A stretch of 64,000 nucleotides of DNA from NCBI RefSeq assembly GCF_021462225.1, contig NC_061795.1, positions 47,084,880 through 47,148,879 on the forward strand, in the 5' to 3' direction. The stretch is from Girardinichthys multiradiatus (lineage: Eukaryota; Chordata; Actinopteri; Cyprinodontiformes; Goodeidae). A program made the translations under genes and the position numbers. The notes under the pieces are model-generated. The model saw only the letters and a list, made by a program, of their open reading frames with translations, was not told where the DNA came from and searched no databases. Below are positions 20,070 to 30,440 of this stretch, piece by piece. Positions within the stretch are counted from its first letter, which is position 1, and each line of letters begins with the position of its first letter.

Positions 20070-22090
20070 CCATAGACATGGATTTCAACATTAAACTCTG
20101 GTACAAACTTTTCTAGAACTTTCAAAATAAATTGCATTAACCTACTTCCGGCACAGCGTAGCAAACCGGCTGCATAAAACCAGCCCCTTTCCAATGGTCC
20201 GACCTCTTCCACGCCGGTGATCATCGAAGGAGACAGCCTGCTAATGTCTCTTTGCTGGCAAACAGAACTCTTCAACTGGATGCAAGGGTGTCATACGACC
20301 CCGCGATCATATGCACAAGTTAAGTATGATGTACTGATGAATTACTGTTGAAAGAATCCGGTATTCATTCATAAAAAGGGGTTAATTAAGGTATAAGCAT
20401 TGCTTACTTTCTCTCTGAGGCCTGCAGAAGCAAACTGTCCCAGAGAAGTCCCCAGTAGAGAAGCTGTCCTTACAAGCCGAATGAAGCGGTTTTCCCTGCC
20501 TGATGGTGCGTTCACACCGAACGCGGATTCTGCGAATATTTCACCTCATTTGTTTGCTTTTGCCCGCTTGACATTCCGCTTGACATTCCGCGTGAAGTCC
20601 GCGTTGGCATTTGGCAACCAGCGGCAACGCTTCGCCGCGTCATCAAATAGGAGGAGCTTCCATCTGCTGCTTGCTGGTTTCAACTGAACATGGCGGACAT
20701 GGATTTCACGGACCTAATTACGGTGTTTTATCTGTGGAGAGCCAAAAAATGCCGCTGACGTCAATGTCCCTGGGTTCACCAGATTCTTCAGGGGCGGGAA
20801 CAGTTCGGAGATTACCACCACCTACTCCAGGAGCTGCGTCTGGATGACGGTCGATTTCAGCGGTACTTCCATCTATCGAGGACCCAGTTCGAAGATCTGC
20901 TGTCCCGCGTTAGGAGACCTCCGGGACACCAACTACCGGCGCTGTATCCCCGCTGCTCAACGCCTGTCCATCTGTCTTCGGTGAGTAAATAAATCTCAGC
21001 TCAGTAAAAAAAGAGTAAATTTTTAATGTCCACATCTCCTAAATATAAGATATTTGTGCCTAAACATAACCAGGCCAGGTGCTTTCTGTACTTGTCTCGG
21101 TAACAGTAATTAGTTGAGTCATACAACTCTAGCTGGCCGCACACCGCCACTATGATCTGGTCCTCCATCTTCACTGACAACCGCTTCTTCTCGGCTGCGG
21201 TTTTTCACTCTACGTCACAGCCACATCCAGTCCCTGATTGGTTGACGTGACGCAAATTTAGGAAAAAGTTCCGATTTTTCAACTCGTCCATCGCTCCCGC
21301 TTCGCGTCCTCCGTCTCCTTTGCACCGCCCCGTGCCGCTCCGCTCCTGAACGCGCCTCTACATAGGGATAACATGTAAATCGGCCGCTCCTATCGCAGAA
21401 CCCGCGTTCGGTGTGAACGCACCATAAGAGAAGAACAACAGGAGCCGCATCACCGTGGTTACGGTAACGTGCAGTTTGACCGGCCAACAGAACAGCCGCC
21501 ACTCCCCACAGCTAAGGAGGTTAGCTGTAGCTAACCGTTTAAAGACTGTGGACATTTCTTCAAACTTCGCCGCCTTGGACAACGTTCCTCACCACAGTTC
21601 ATGAGGTTAAGTGTTTGGGCAATATAATATAGAAGTGATTTAGATTGAAATGATCAAAACGTTTTCCATTTTATGAAGTTTGGTTTTGTTCATGTTGAAC
21701 TCAGCTATCTTGGTGCTAGCGGAATATCTGCAGCACACATGTTCAGTTTGTGTTCTGTGTTTGTATGTTTTTAAAGTTAAGACTAACTTTACTTGAAGGG
21801 TGATTTTAAACACAAAAGATTGATCATAACGTGCCATCCGCGCTTATGCATTTTAACCCTTTTATTGATGGTATTTTTAAAGGTGTGTGTTTTGATTCTG
21901 GTGCTAAGCTATCAGCCTCCTTTGTTAGCTTCGACTGCTAACAGTTAAGGACACGTGCTTGCTGCCAAATAATATTTACCCAGAAAGGTTTAGGTTTCAA
22001 TCCAGTAAATAATGTGTCCCTAACATCATTTTACTAAATTTGATAACTAAGTAAACACTACGACTACTACGAACACCGTTACCTGGAATA
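20070..22090 (+). mobile_element. 5' region of an L2/CR1-type LINE, interrupted by Harbinger
   Basis: Homologous, with many substitutions, to 32700-33934: shared blocks include CATGGATTTCAACATT, TCTTTGCTGGCAA versus TCCTTGCTGGCAA, GGAGGTTAGCTG, and TGCATTTTAACCCTTTTATT. It runs directly into the LINE endonuclease frame at about 22100, so it is read as that element's 5' untranslated or promoter region. The interval 20504-21424 is a separate DNA transposon inserted in it. Confidence 0.7.
20504..21424 (+). mobile_element. PIF/Harbinger-like element, 921 bp, non-autonomous
   Basis: Inverted ends start TGGTGCGTTCACACCGAACG and match for about 32 bp with one mismatch. Inside, 20690-21000 keeps the start of a HARBI1-type transposase: MADMDFTDLITVF, then RLDDGRFQRYFHLSRTQFED, then DTNYRRCIPAAQRLSICLR, ending at a GTGAGT donor. 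The DDE nuclease core is missing, so it needs a helper. Flanking triplets TGA and TAA could be an imperfect 3-bp target duplication. Confidence 0.8.
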
Positions 22091-23950
22091 TTTCTCTCTA
22101 ACGTGCGCTCACTTCCCAACAAAATTGAGGAACTACAACTGCTGTTGGAGAAAAACAGGGACTTTTATTCATCTGCAGTTTTGTGCTTCACGGAGACGTG
22201 GCTGTGTGGATTAATGCCGGACTCTGCGCTGCAGCTGGCAGGATTCCAGCTCTACAGAGCGGACAGAGACACGGAACTCTCCAAAGCGAAAGGTGGAGGA
22301 ATCTGTTTCTACCTCAACGGTGGTAGGTGCAACGACGTGACAGTGATTCAGCAGCACTGTTCTCCAGACCTGGAATCCTTCATCATAAACTGTAAGCCTT
22401 TCTATTCCCCCTTTGAGTTCGCTTCGTTCATCCTGGTCGGTGTTTACATCCCGCTGCAAGCTAACGTGCAGGTTGCACAGCGCATGCTCGCCGACCAAAT
22501 ACTGTGTGGAGCGGACCAACCCGGACTCCTTAGTTATCGTCGCTGGCGACTTTAACAAAGGTAATCTCACCCACGAACTCCCCAAATATAGACAGTTTAT
22601 AAAATGTCCGACCAGAGAGGACAACATTCTGGATCACTGTTACACCACCATCAGAGACGCTTATCACGGCATCCAACGTGCTGCATTGGGCCAATCCGAC
22701 CACATCATGGTCCACCTGATTCCTGCATACAGGCAGAAACTAAAGCTCTGCAAACCTGTTGTGAGGACGACAAGGAAGTGGAGCAGTGAGGCTGTGGAGA
22801 ATCTCCAGGCGTGTTTAGGCTGTGCAGACTGGGATATGTTCAGGACTACTACCAACTGGAGGAGTACACAGAGGCTGTGACTTCCTACATCAGCTTCTGT
22901 GAGGTGCCCAACTCCACCTGCAGGTGGATCACTGACTTTCTGTCTGACAGGAAGCAGCGCATGAGGCTGGGGAAGCACGTCTCTGACTCCCTGACCATCA
23001 GCACCGGTTCCCCCCAAGGCTGTGTTCTCTCTCCTCTGCTCTTCTCCCTGTACACCAACAGCTGCACCTCCAGTCACCAGTCTGTCAAGCTTCTGAAGTT
23101 TGCGGACGACACCACCCTGATCGGACTCATCTCTGATGGTGACAAGTCCACGTACAGATGGGAGGTGGACCATCTGTTGGACTAGTGCAGCCAGAACAAC
23201 CTTGAGCTCAACGCTCTAAAGACAGTGGAGATGGTTGTGGACTTCAGGCGGAACCCAGCACCACCTGCCCCCATCACCCTATGTGACTCCACAATTGACG
23301 CTGTGGAATCTTTCCGCTTCCTGGGAACCATCATCTCCCAGGATCTCAAGTGGGAGCCAAACATCAGCTCCCTCATCAAGAAAGCCCAGCAGAGGATGTT
23401 CTTCCTGCGGCAGCTGAAGAAATTCAACCTGCCAAAGACTATGATGGTGCACTTCTACACAGCCATCATTGAGTCCATCCTCACCTCCTCCATCACCATC
23501 TGGTACGCCGCTGCTACAGCCAAGGATAAGGGCAGGCTGCAGCGTGTCATTCGGTCTGCTGAGAAGGTGATTGGTTGCAGTCTACTGTCGCTCCAGGAAC
23601 TGTACACCTCCAGGACCCTGAAGCGGGCAGGGAAGATTCTGGCTGATCCCTCCCACCCCGGTCACAGACTCTTTGAGACTCTCCCCTCTGGCAGGAGGCT
23701 GCGGTCCATCCGGACCAAAACCTCACGCCACAAGAACAGTTTTTTCCCATCTGCCACCAGCCTCGTTAACAAATAATTTCCAATCATCTTTAATCAACTT
23801 GTTTATATTGTAAATAGCCCATTAGTCTTCATTATTCTTTAATTCTGCTTAGTAGTTAGTTGGATTGTTTTAGCATAGTAAAGAGTTTATTGATTGAAAT
23901 ATGTTTGACTTTGAGTTGACTTATTTTTGTTAATAAATTCTTGTATTTTA
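22091..23950 (+). mobile_element. L2/CR1-type (Jockey-group) LINE, coding part, broken
   Basis: Endonuclease domain: MRSLPNKIEELQLLLEKNRD and CFTETWL at 22103 onward; after a frameshift near 22545, VAGDFNKGNL and [10 protein letters not shown] (metal and catalytic blocks). Near 22890 the frame jumps from ISFCE to [17 protein letters not shown], so roughly the first half of the RT is deleted. The palm [10 protein letters not shown] is present, then a TAG at 23183, then the thumb and C-terminus to KNSFFPSATSLVNK, stop at about 23774. A 3' UTR follows to an AATAAA near 23933. It lies directly after its 5' region at 20070-22090. Clade placement is by motif memory. Confidence 0.85.
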
Positions 23951-24689
23951 AGAAATTGTGTGAATTCATTCTATATATGTGCAGAGTTTATGTTGTTCAA
24001 TAATGTCAGAGCTCGTCTCACACCTTTCTATTTTGTCCTAATACCATCGCCTTACTGGGCTGATATTCACAGGACAACCCTTAACAGACCGAAATATTAT
24101 TTGATAAAATATTAAAATTAAATAATATTCTCAGATTCATAATCCTAACACTTTTTTCTTTTCCCCCCACCTCTCTCCCTTTTCTTTTTTCCCCCTTTCG
24201 TTTCTGTATACATTTCCACTACATTTGAAATGATAATCTGTTGACCTTCTTCTTGGCTTCTGACGATTCTGAATGCTACTCTGCCAAAAGAACATTTATT
24301 TACAAACCATATTGTAGACTGTCCTGATATGAAGAGCAAGTCTAATCCACACAGCAACGTTGGCAGAAGCCTGAAATAATCCGCGGTTAATACTGGTCCC
24401 ACGAACTCAAGGATGTCTCCAGATGTTCTCTTTCTATTTCCAAATATTCACATGTTTGGCTGGTGTAGGTGACTGCTGTAGTCAACTCTAGCAACTGGTT
24501 CCAGCAATAACACTGTTGCACAAACCAGATCAAACCATTCCTGCTGATACACTCTTAAGTCTGCAGTCATTGTTCATTATGATGCTTCATTTAATAATAA
24601 CAGTAAACAGATCAGGAGAAACAGAAAAAAGGATTAAGAATCTGATAAACCCATTATTGTGCTCAAACTGAATACCTATATCATAAGTT
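23951..24689. other. No gene seen
   Basis: No recognisable feature apart from pyrimidine-rich patches near 24150-24200. Confidence 0.4.
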
Positions 24690-24775
24690 TGTTAACCAAT
24701 AAGAATCAGAATCAGAATCAGCTTTATTGCCAAGTTCATACATACAAACAAGGAATTTGACTCCGGTACACTTTG
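24690..24775. repeat. Fragment of a dispersed fish repeat
   Basis: Contains AATCAGAATCAGCTTTATTG and ACAAGGAATTTGACTCCGGT, a terminal segment of a repeat seen widely in teleosts. It is short and immediately precedes the CYP2 fragment. Confidence 0.6.
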
Positions 24776-24872
24776 CTCTTTTGTTTTGTTTTAAGAGTTG
24801 TTTAGTTGCAGTTAAGTAGTTTTTAGTTGTAAATTACCCTTTAAACACAGTGTGTTTCCGCTGTCCTCAGAC

Positions 24873-25185
24873 TTAAGATCTCAGCTGGACCTTCATGTTA
24901 TAAGGTTTGGGAGACAACATAACACCGTAGACCGGAGTAAAGTCTGGTTTTCCTGCATCCTCCAGCCAGATGAACTTAAACTTTTTCAATAAAGTCACAG
25001 TGAAGAGGAAGAGCTCCATTCGAGCCAGACCCTCTCCGAGACACACCCGAGGACCTGGAAAACAGGAAACCGATTGATTTCACCTACTCTGCTTATCACC
25101 ACAGATGTGACTTGTTTTTTATTCTGTTTTACCTGCAGAGAAAGGCATGAAGGCCTCCGGTTTAACAAAATCTCCCTGTTTATCT
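24873..25185 (-). pseudogene. CYP2 gene fragment: last exon and 3' part of the preceding exon
   Basis: The last exon (25054-24873) is complete: acceptor [24 protein letters not shown] with the heme Cys loop, [18 protein letters not shown], stop TAA at 24873-24875. The preceding exon retains only [15 protein letters not shown] (to the donor at 25132-25131) and loses homology near 25185. It is closely related to the intact gene at 3004-12853 but has clear substitutions, so it comes from an older duplicate than the 597-bp match. No other exons were found between here and 30 kb. Confidence 0.9.
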
Positions 25186-25339
25186 CCCTGAGAGGCTGTT
25201 TCAGCAGATTTGTAGGCTTCCAACAGCCCCTGTCAGAGTAGATCTGCATGATCACAAACTCCGGGAGCAGCTACTCAAGGTATGATTATAGGGTGACATT
25301 TTGCTAACCATTTCAAAGTTTGTAATCCATCTACGTTAT

Positions 25340-25490
25340 TTTTTTATTTGCTTAGTCCTGGATAGCCTGGAGCCTAACCCAGGCATTGGGCAGGGTACAT
25401 CTTGGACAAGTCACCCTTTCATTGTAAGGCCGACATAAAGATGAACAACCATGACTTTTAGGGAGAATTTAGTGACCAATAAACCTGACC
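25340..25490 (-). repeat. SINE tail relic, minus orientation
   Basis: Holds degraded versions of the GGGTACACCTTGGACAGGTC and AATTTAGAGTGACCAATTAA blocks of the SINE at 17405-17757. It abuts a second SINE in opposite orientation (head from about 25500). Confidence 0.6.
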
Positions 25491-25565
25491 TTCTTGTTGG
25501 CATGGTGATAAGCACTGTGGCCTCACAGCAAGAAGGTTGCTGGGTTGAGCCTTGGCTAGAGAGGG

Positions 25566-25942
25566 TGAGACTCAACAGTTGCCTCTCCGAGCAAAATGAA
25601 TGTATTTGTATTTAAGTTCCCGTGTATTTGATCACGTGGGTAATCACCAGTCGTCACTATATAAGGTACGAACCATTCTTTATTGGACAGGTGTTCCACC
25701 CGTAATGGGGAAAACAGTTTTTTGACCGCTGAAGCAACAACGTGCCATATAGGTGTAGACGTTTGCACTGTGTTGGAATTATGGATGGATTTGACAAGAA
25801 ACAAGACCGATAAACGGATGAATTGTTCAACTGGCAAAGGCGAGTTAGACTTTAATTCATCAGTCAAGGTAACAATCACTGTGTCAGTTCTGCTACTAGC
25901 TGTGTAACACCTCAGGGGCTTAAAGCATCTGCTTAACCTCTA
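25566..25942. other. Insertion within a SINE, possible solo LTR
   Basis: This block separates the head (…GGTTGAGCCTTGGCTAGAG) from the body (TGTGGAATTTGCATC…) of a plus-strand SINE. It contains a TATA-like CTATATAAGG near 25657. A 74-codon open frame spans 25683-25907 and is also open in the other palindrome arm. The promoter-like element fits a solo LTR, but its ends and a target duplication are not clear. Confidence 0.35.
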
Positions 25943-26051
25943 CACTCTGTGTGGAATTTGCATCTTTTCCCTGTCTATGCGTGGGTTCTCTCCAGCTTCC
26001 TCACATTGTCCAAAGACATGCACGTTAGGTGAATTTATTGGTTGAACTGAT

Positions 26052-26246
26052 ATGTATTTATCTTCATTCAGATACAAGAAGCTGAAACAACTGAGGAGGC
26101 AAATTTTGCCATTGAAGAAGCAGCAGACAGCCTCACCATCATGTTGCCTTAGGCATGTCTCAAAGCTAGAGGAAAAGGACTCCCTGGTTCGCTCTGCTGT
26201 CGAGTTCATTGTCATCGGACGTATGAGAGATGCTCACGAACAGTAA
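26052..26246 (+). other. Exon-like open frame kept in both palindrome arms
   Basis: A 64-codon frame with an acceptor-like TTCATTCAG at about 26071 and a donor-like GTAAGC near 26245. Its C-terminal part reads SKLEEKDSLVRSAVEFIV. The mirror copy at 28885-29079 (minus strand) differs by a few residues only. I do not recognise the family; it may belong to an unrecognised repeat. Confidence 0.25.
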
Positions 26247-26428
26247 GCAATTTCTAGCCTCTTACTCAAATAAAACCGTTGATGTCTTTATAAGATCTGC
26301 TGAAAGAAAAAAATTGGTTCCTCCATGTTAGCTGTAAGCTTTCTTGTGTTAAGGTGCTTTTATCAATAAGATTGATGGACAGGAATATTAATCTATACTT
26401 CTAAAAAAAAACAACCAGGCCAGAAATA

Positions 26429-28022
26429 CAAGTCCTTCTCAAAATATTAGCATATTGTGATAAAGTTCATTATTTTCCATAATGTCATGATGAAAATTTA
26501 ACATTCATATATTTTAGATTCATTGCACACTAACTGAAATATTTCAGGTCTTTTATTGTCTTAATACAGATGATTTTGGCATACAGCTCATGAAAACCCA
26601 AAATTCCTATCTCACAAAATTAGCATATCATTAAAAGGGTCTCTAAACGAGCTATGAACCTAATCATCTGAATCAACAAGTTAACTCTAAACACCTGCAA
26701 AAGATTCCTGAGGCCTTTAAAACTCCCAGCCTGGTTCATCACTCAAAACCCCAATCATGGGTAAGACTGCCGACCTGACTGCTGTCCAGAAGGCCACTAT
26801 TGACACCCTCAAGCAAGAGGGTAAGACACAGAAAGAAATTTCTGAACGAATAGGCTGTTCCCAGAGTGCTGTATCAAGGCACCTCAGTGGGAAGTCTGTG
26901 GGAAGGAAAAAGTGTGGCAGAAAACGCTGCATAACGAGAAGAGGTGACCGGACCCATAGGAAGATTGTGGAGAAGGGCCGATTCCAGACCTTGGGGGACC
27001 TGTGGAAGCAGTGGACTTAGTCTGGAGTAGAAACATCCATAGCCACCGTGTACAGGCGTGTGCAGGAAATGGGCTACAGGTGCCGCATTCCCTAGGTCAA
27101 GCCACTTTTGAACCAGAAACAGCGGCAGAAGCGCCTGACCTGGGCTACAGAGAAGCAGCACTGGACTGTTGCTCAGTGGTCCAAAGTACTTTTTTTGGAT
27201 GAAAGCAAATTCTGCATGTCATTCGGAAATCAAGATGCCAGAGTCTGGAGGAAGACTGGGGAGAAGGAAATGCCAAAATGCCAGACATCCAGTGTCAAGT
27301 ACCCACAGTCAGTGATGGTCTGGGGTGCCGTGTCAGCTGCTGGTGTTGGTCCACTGTGTTTTATCAAGGGCAGGGTCAATGCAGCTAGCTATGAGGAGAT
27401 TTTGGAGCACTTCATGCTTCCATCTGCTGAAAAGCTTTATGGAGATGAAGATTTCATTTTTCAGCACGACCTGGCACCTGCTCACAGTGCCAAAACCACT
27501 GGTAAATGGTTTACTGACCATGGTATCACTGTGCTCAATTGGCCTGCCAACTCTCCTGACCTGAACCCCATAGAGAATCTGTGGGATATTGTGAAGAGAA
27601 CGTTGAGAGACTCAAGACCCAACACTCTGGATGAGCTAAAGGCCGCTATCGAAGCATCCTGGGCCTCCATAAGACCTCAGCAGTGCCACAGGCTGATTGC
27701 CTCCATGCCACGCCACATGGAAGTAGTCATTTCTGCAAAAGGATTCCCGACCAAGTATCGAGTGCATAACTGTACATGATGATTTGAAGGTTGACGTTTT
27801 TTGTATTAAAAACACTTTTCTTTTATTGGTCGGATGAAATATGCTAATTTTGTGAGATAGGAATTTTGGGTTTTCATGAGCTGTATGCCAAAATCATCCG
27901 TATTAAGACCATAAAAGACCTGAAATATTTCAGTTAGTGTGCAATGAATCTAAAATATATGAATGTTAAATTTTCATCATGACATTATGGAAAATAATGA
28001 ACTTTATCACAATATGGTAATA
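26429..28022 (+). mobile_element. Tc1-like transposon with disrupted right end
   Basis: The left terminus CAAGTCCTTCTCAAAATATT is preceded by TA (26427-26428), the expected Tc1 target. The inverted-repeat region is about 215 bp. The element runs to TCACAATATGGTAATA, where the terminal 20 or so bases are interrupted by the inverted arm that starts at 28023. The missing terminus reappears at 29656-29717, also followed by TA. Confidence 0.9.
26757..27776 (+). pseudogene. Tc1 transposase with two nonsense codons
   Basis: Same family as 8172-9175. The start is [20 protein letters not shown], followed by the helix-turn-helix. TAG at 27017-27019 replaces Glu after KQWT, and a second TAG near 27093 replaces Gln. 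From 27108 the catalytic domain is open to the end ([33 protein letters not shown]34E triad intact), reading a few residues past the family's usual stop because TGA has become CGA. The truncated catalytic half would lack DNA binding. Confidence 0.9.
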
Positions 28023-28703
28023 TCAAAAGTGGCTTGACCTGGGGAATGCGGCACCTGTAGCCCATTTCCTGCACACGCCTGTGCACGGTGGCTCTGGATG
28101 TTTCTACTCCAGACTCAGTCCACTGCTTCCGCAGGTCCCCCAAGGTCTGGAATCGGCCCTTCTCCACAATCTTCCTCAGGGTCCGGTCACCTCTTCTCGT
28201 TGTGCAGCGTTTTCTGCCACACATTTTCCTTCCCACAGACTTCCCACTGAGGTGCCTTGATACAGCACTCTGGGAACAGCCTATTCGTTCAGAAATTTCT
28301 TTCTGTCTTACCCTCTTGCTTGAGGGTGTCAATAGTGGCCTTCTGAACAGCAGTCAGGTCGGCAGTCTTACCCATGATTGGGGTTTTGAGTGATGAACCA
28401 GGCTGGGAGTTTTAAAGGCCTCAGGAATCTTTTGCAGGTGTTTAGAATTAACTCGTTGATTCAGATGATTAGGTTCATAGCTCGTTTAGAGACCATTTTA
28501 ATGATATGCTAATTTTGTGAGATAGGAATTTTGGGTTTTCATGAGCTGTATGCCAAAATCATCCGTATTAAGACAATAAAAGACCTGAAATATTTCAGTT
28601 TGTGTGCAATGAATCTAAAATATATGAATGTTAAATTTTCATCATGACATTATGGAAAATAATGAACTTTATCACAATATGCTAATATTTTGAGAAGGAC
28701 TTG
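28023..28703 (-). mobile_element. Inverted 5' half of the Tc1 element
   Basis: Carries the Tc1 left inverted repeat and the transposase start through the DNA-binding part ([20 protein letters not shown]) on the minus strand. The catalytic domain is absent. It faces the element at 26429 head-outward, as part of the palindrome arm. Confidence 0.9.
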
Positions 28704-29658
28704 TATTTCTGGCCTGGTTGTTTTTTTTAGAAGTATAGATTAATATTCCTGTCCATCAATCTTATTGATAAAAGCACCTTAACACAAGAAAGCTTACAGC
28801 TAACATGGAGGAACCAATTTTTTTCTTTCAGCAGATCTTATAAAGACATCAACGGTTTTATTTGAGTAAGAGGCAAGAAATTGCTTACTGTTCGTGAGCA
28901 TCTCTCATACGTCCGTTGACAATGAACTCGACAGCAGAGCGAACCAGGGAGTCCTTTTCCTCTAGCTTTGAGACATGCCTAAGGCAACATGATGTTGAGG
29001 CTGTCTGCTGCTTCTTCAATGGCAAAATGTGCCTCCTCGGTTGTTTCAGCTTCTTGTATCTGAATGAAGATAAATACATATCAGTTCAACCAATAAATTC
29101 ACCTAACGTGCATGTCTTTGGACAATGTGAGGAAGCTGGAGAGAACCCACGCATAGACAGGGAAAAGATGCAAATTCCACACAGAGTGTAGAGGTTAAGC
29201 AGATGCTTTAAGCCCCTGAGTTGTTACACAGCTAGTAGCAGAACTGACACAGTGATTGTTACCTTGACTGATGAATTAAAGTCTAACTCGCCTTTGCCAG
29301 TTGAACAATTCATCCGTTTATCGGTCTTGTTTCTTGTCAAATCCATCCATAATTCCAACACAGTGCAAACGTCTACACCTATATGGCACGTTGTTGCTTC
29401 AGCGGTCAAAAAACTGTTTTTCCCATTACGGGTGGAACACCTGTCCAATAAAGAATGGTTCGTACCTTATATAGTGATGACTGGTGATTACCCACGTGAT
29501 CAAATACACGGGAACTTAAATACAAATACATTCATTTTGCTCGGAGAGGCAACTGTTGAGTCTCACCCTCTCTAGCCAAGGCTCAACCCAGCAACCTTCT
29601 TGCTGTGAGGCCACAGTGCTTATCACCATGCCACCAAGAAGGTCAGGTTTATTGGTCA
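28023..29658 (-). repeat. Right arm of the large palindrome (1636 bp)
   Basis: Inverted copy of 25473-27111. It begins inside the transposase helix-turn-helix region (AAAAGTGGCTTGACC), runs out through the Tc1 left terminus (28703, followed by TA at 28704-28705), the exon-like segment and the interrupted SINE, and ends at GGTTTATTGGTCA. It lacks both nonsense codons of the left arm but has a 2-bp deletion that breaks the frame, so the two arms decayed independently. Confidence 0.93.
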
Positions 29659-29717
29659 TTACATTATGGAAAATAATGAACTTTATCACAATATGCTAAT
29701 ATTTTGAGAAGGACCTG
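29656..29717 (+). mobile_element. Detached right terminus of the Tc1 element
   Basis: Reads ACATTATGGAAAATAATGAA and on to GAGAAGGACCTG, followed by TA (29718-29719). The first 40 or so bases repeat the sequence at 27984-28022 just left of the inverted arm, so the arm sits inside this terminal repeat with a direct duplication on both sides. Confidence 0.88.
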
Positions 29718-29719
29718 TA

Positions 29720-30381
29720 TGTTTGGAGTCTGTTTACAGTGAACCTACCAAAGAGAAGGTCTATCCATATAAACTGGCAGTATAAGATATGCAAAATGCA
29801 GAACTTCAATTTATCATTGGGATAAATTAAAAAGATTGTTTTATATAGCCTAAATCTTTTTACTAAAGACAGTCTAGCTAATCTCATTTTTGCGCATAAT
29901 GTGCGCAGTCCTCTGAAGCTGCTGTGGGAGAGATGGTGTGTGCCTCGATTAAGTCAGTGCAGCGGCGTTTTTAGGGTCTCAAAACATTGGGGGCTTTAGC
30001 CCAAATCCAAAATATTTAGATTTCAACAAGACAATTTCTAGGTAATTTAAAATAAAATGATATAGGACATATTGTACCAGTTCTTTGTCTTGGCTGGTTT
30101 TAGACTGAATGTAATTTATTGTGAATCACACAAAAAAGGTTTTTATTTTTGTTAGAAGCTGAATGAAGGACAAGGAGAAACAGAGTTTAGGCCTGATGAA
30201 AAACCATTTTGCTGAAGCAAATAATGACACCCTTTGAGGTATTTAGAAAATAACTTAATCTGAATTTATGCTGACAAAGTTTTTCTTAAACTCAGAGATG
30301 TTTACTATGGGCCAGATAAATGTGCTTCTTTTGTCATCTACATAAATGTCATCAAAGTGTTCCACTCCTGGGGCTCCATTG
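29720..30381. other. No gene seen
   Basis: AT-rich sequence with no recognised feature; right flank of the palindrome. Confidence 0.4.
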
Positions 30382-30440
30382 TCTTTATTCTTATATTTCA
30401 AAAAAGGAAACTGGTATAAAGTTGATTTTCCTAAATCTTA
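30382..30440 (+). repeat. Left direct repeat bounding the Rex3 cluster
   Basis: CTTTATTCTTATATTT, then AAAAAAGGAAA, then ATTTTCCTAAATCTTA; the same blocks in the same order occur at 40013-40081. It directly abuts the 3' end of the first Rex3 copy. Confidence 0.75.

Larger units (their letters stand above)
25473..27111 (+). repeat. Left arm of a large palindrome (1639 bp)
   Basis: Reverse-complementary to 28023-29658 over its full length, with scattered substitutions and small gaps (roughly a few percent, by eye). It contains a plus-strand SINE split by a block of about 380 bp (25566-25942), an exon-like segment (26070-26240) and the left half of a Tc1 element (from 26429). The spacer to the other arm is 27112-28022. 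Confidence 0.93.
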
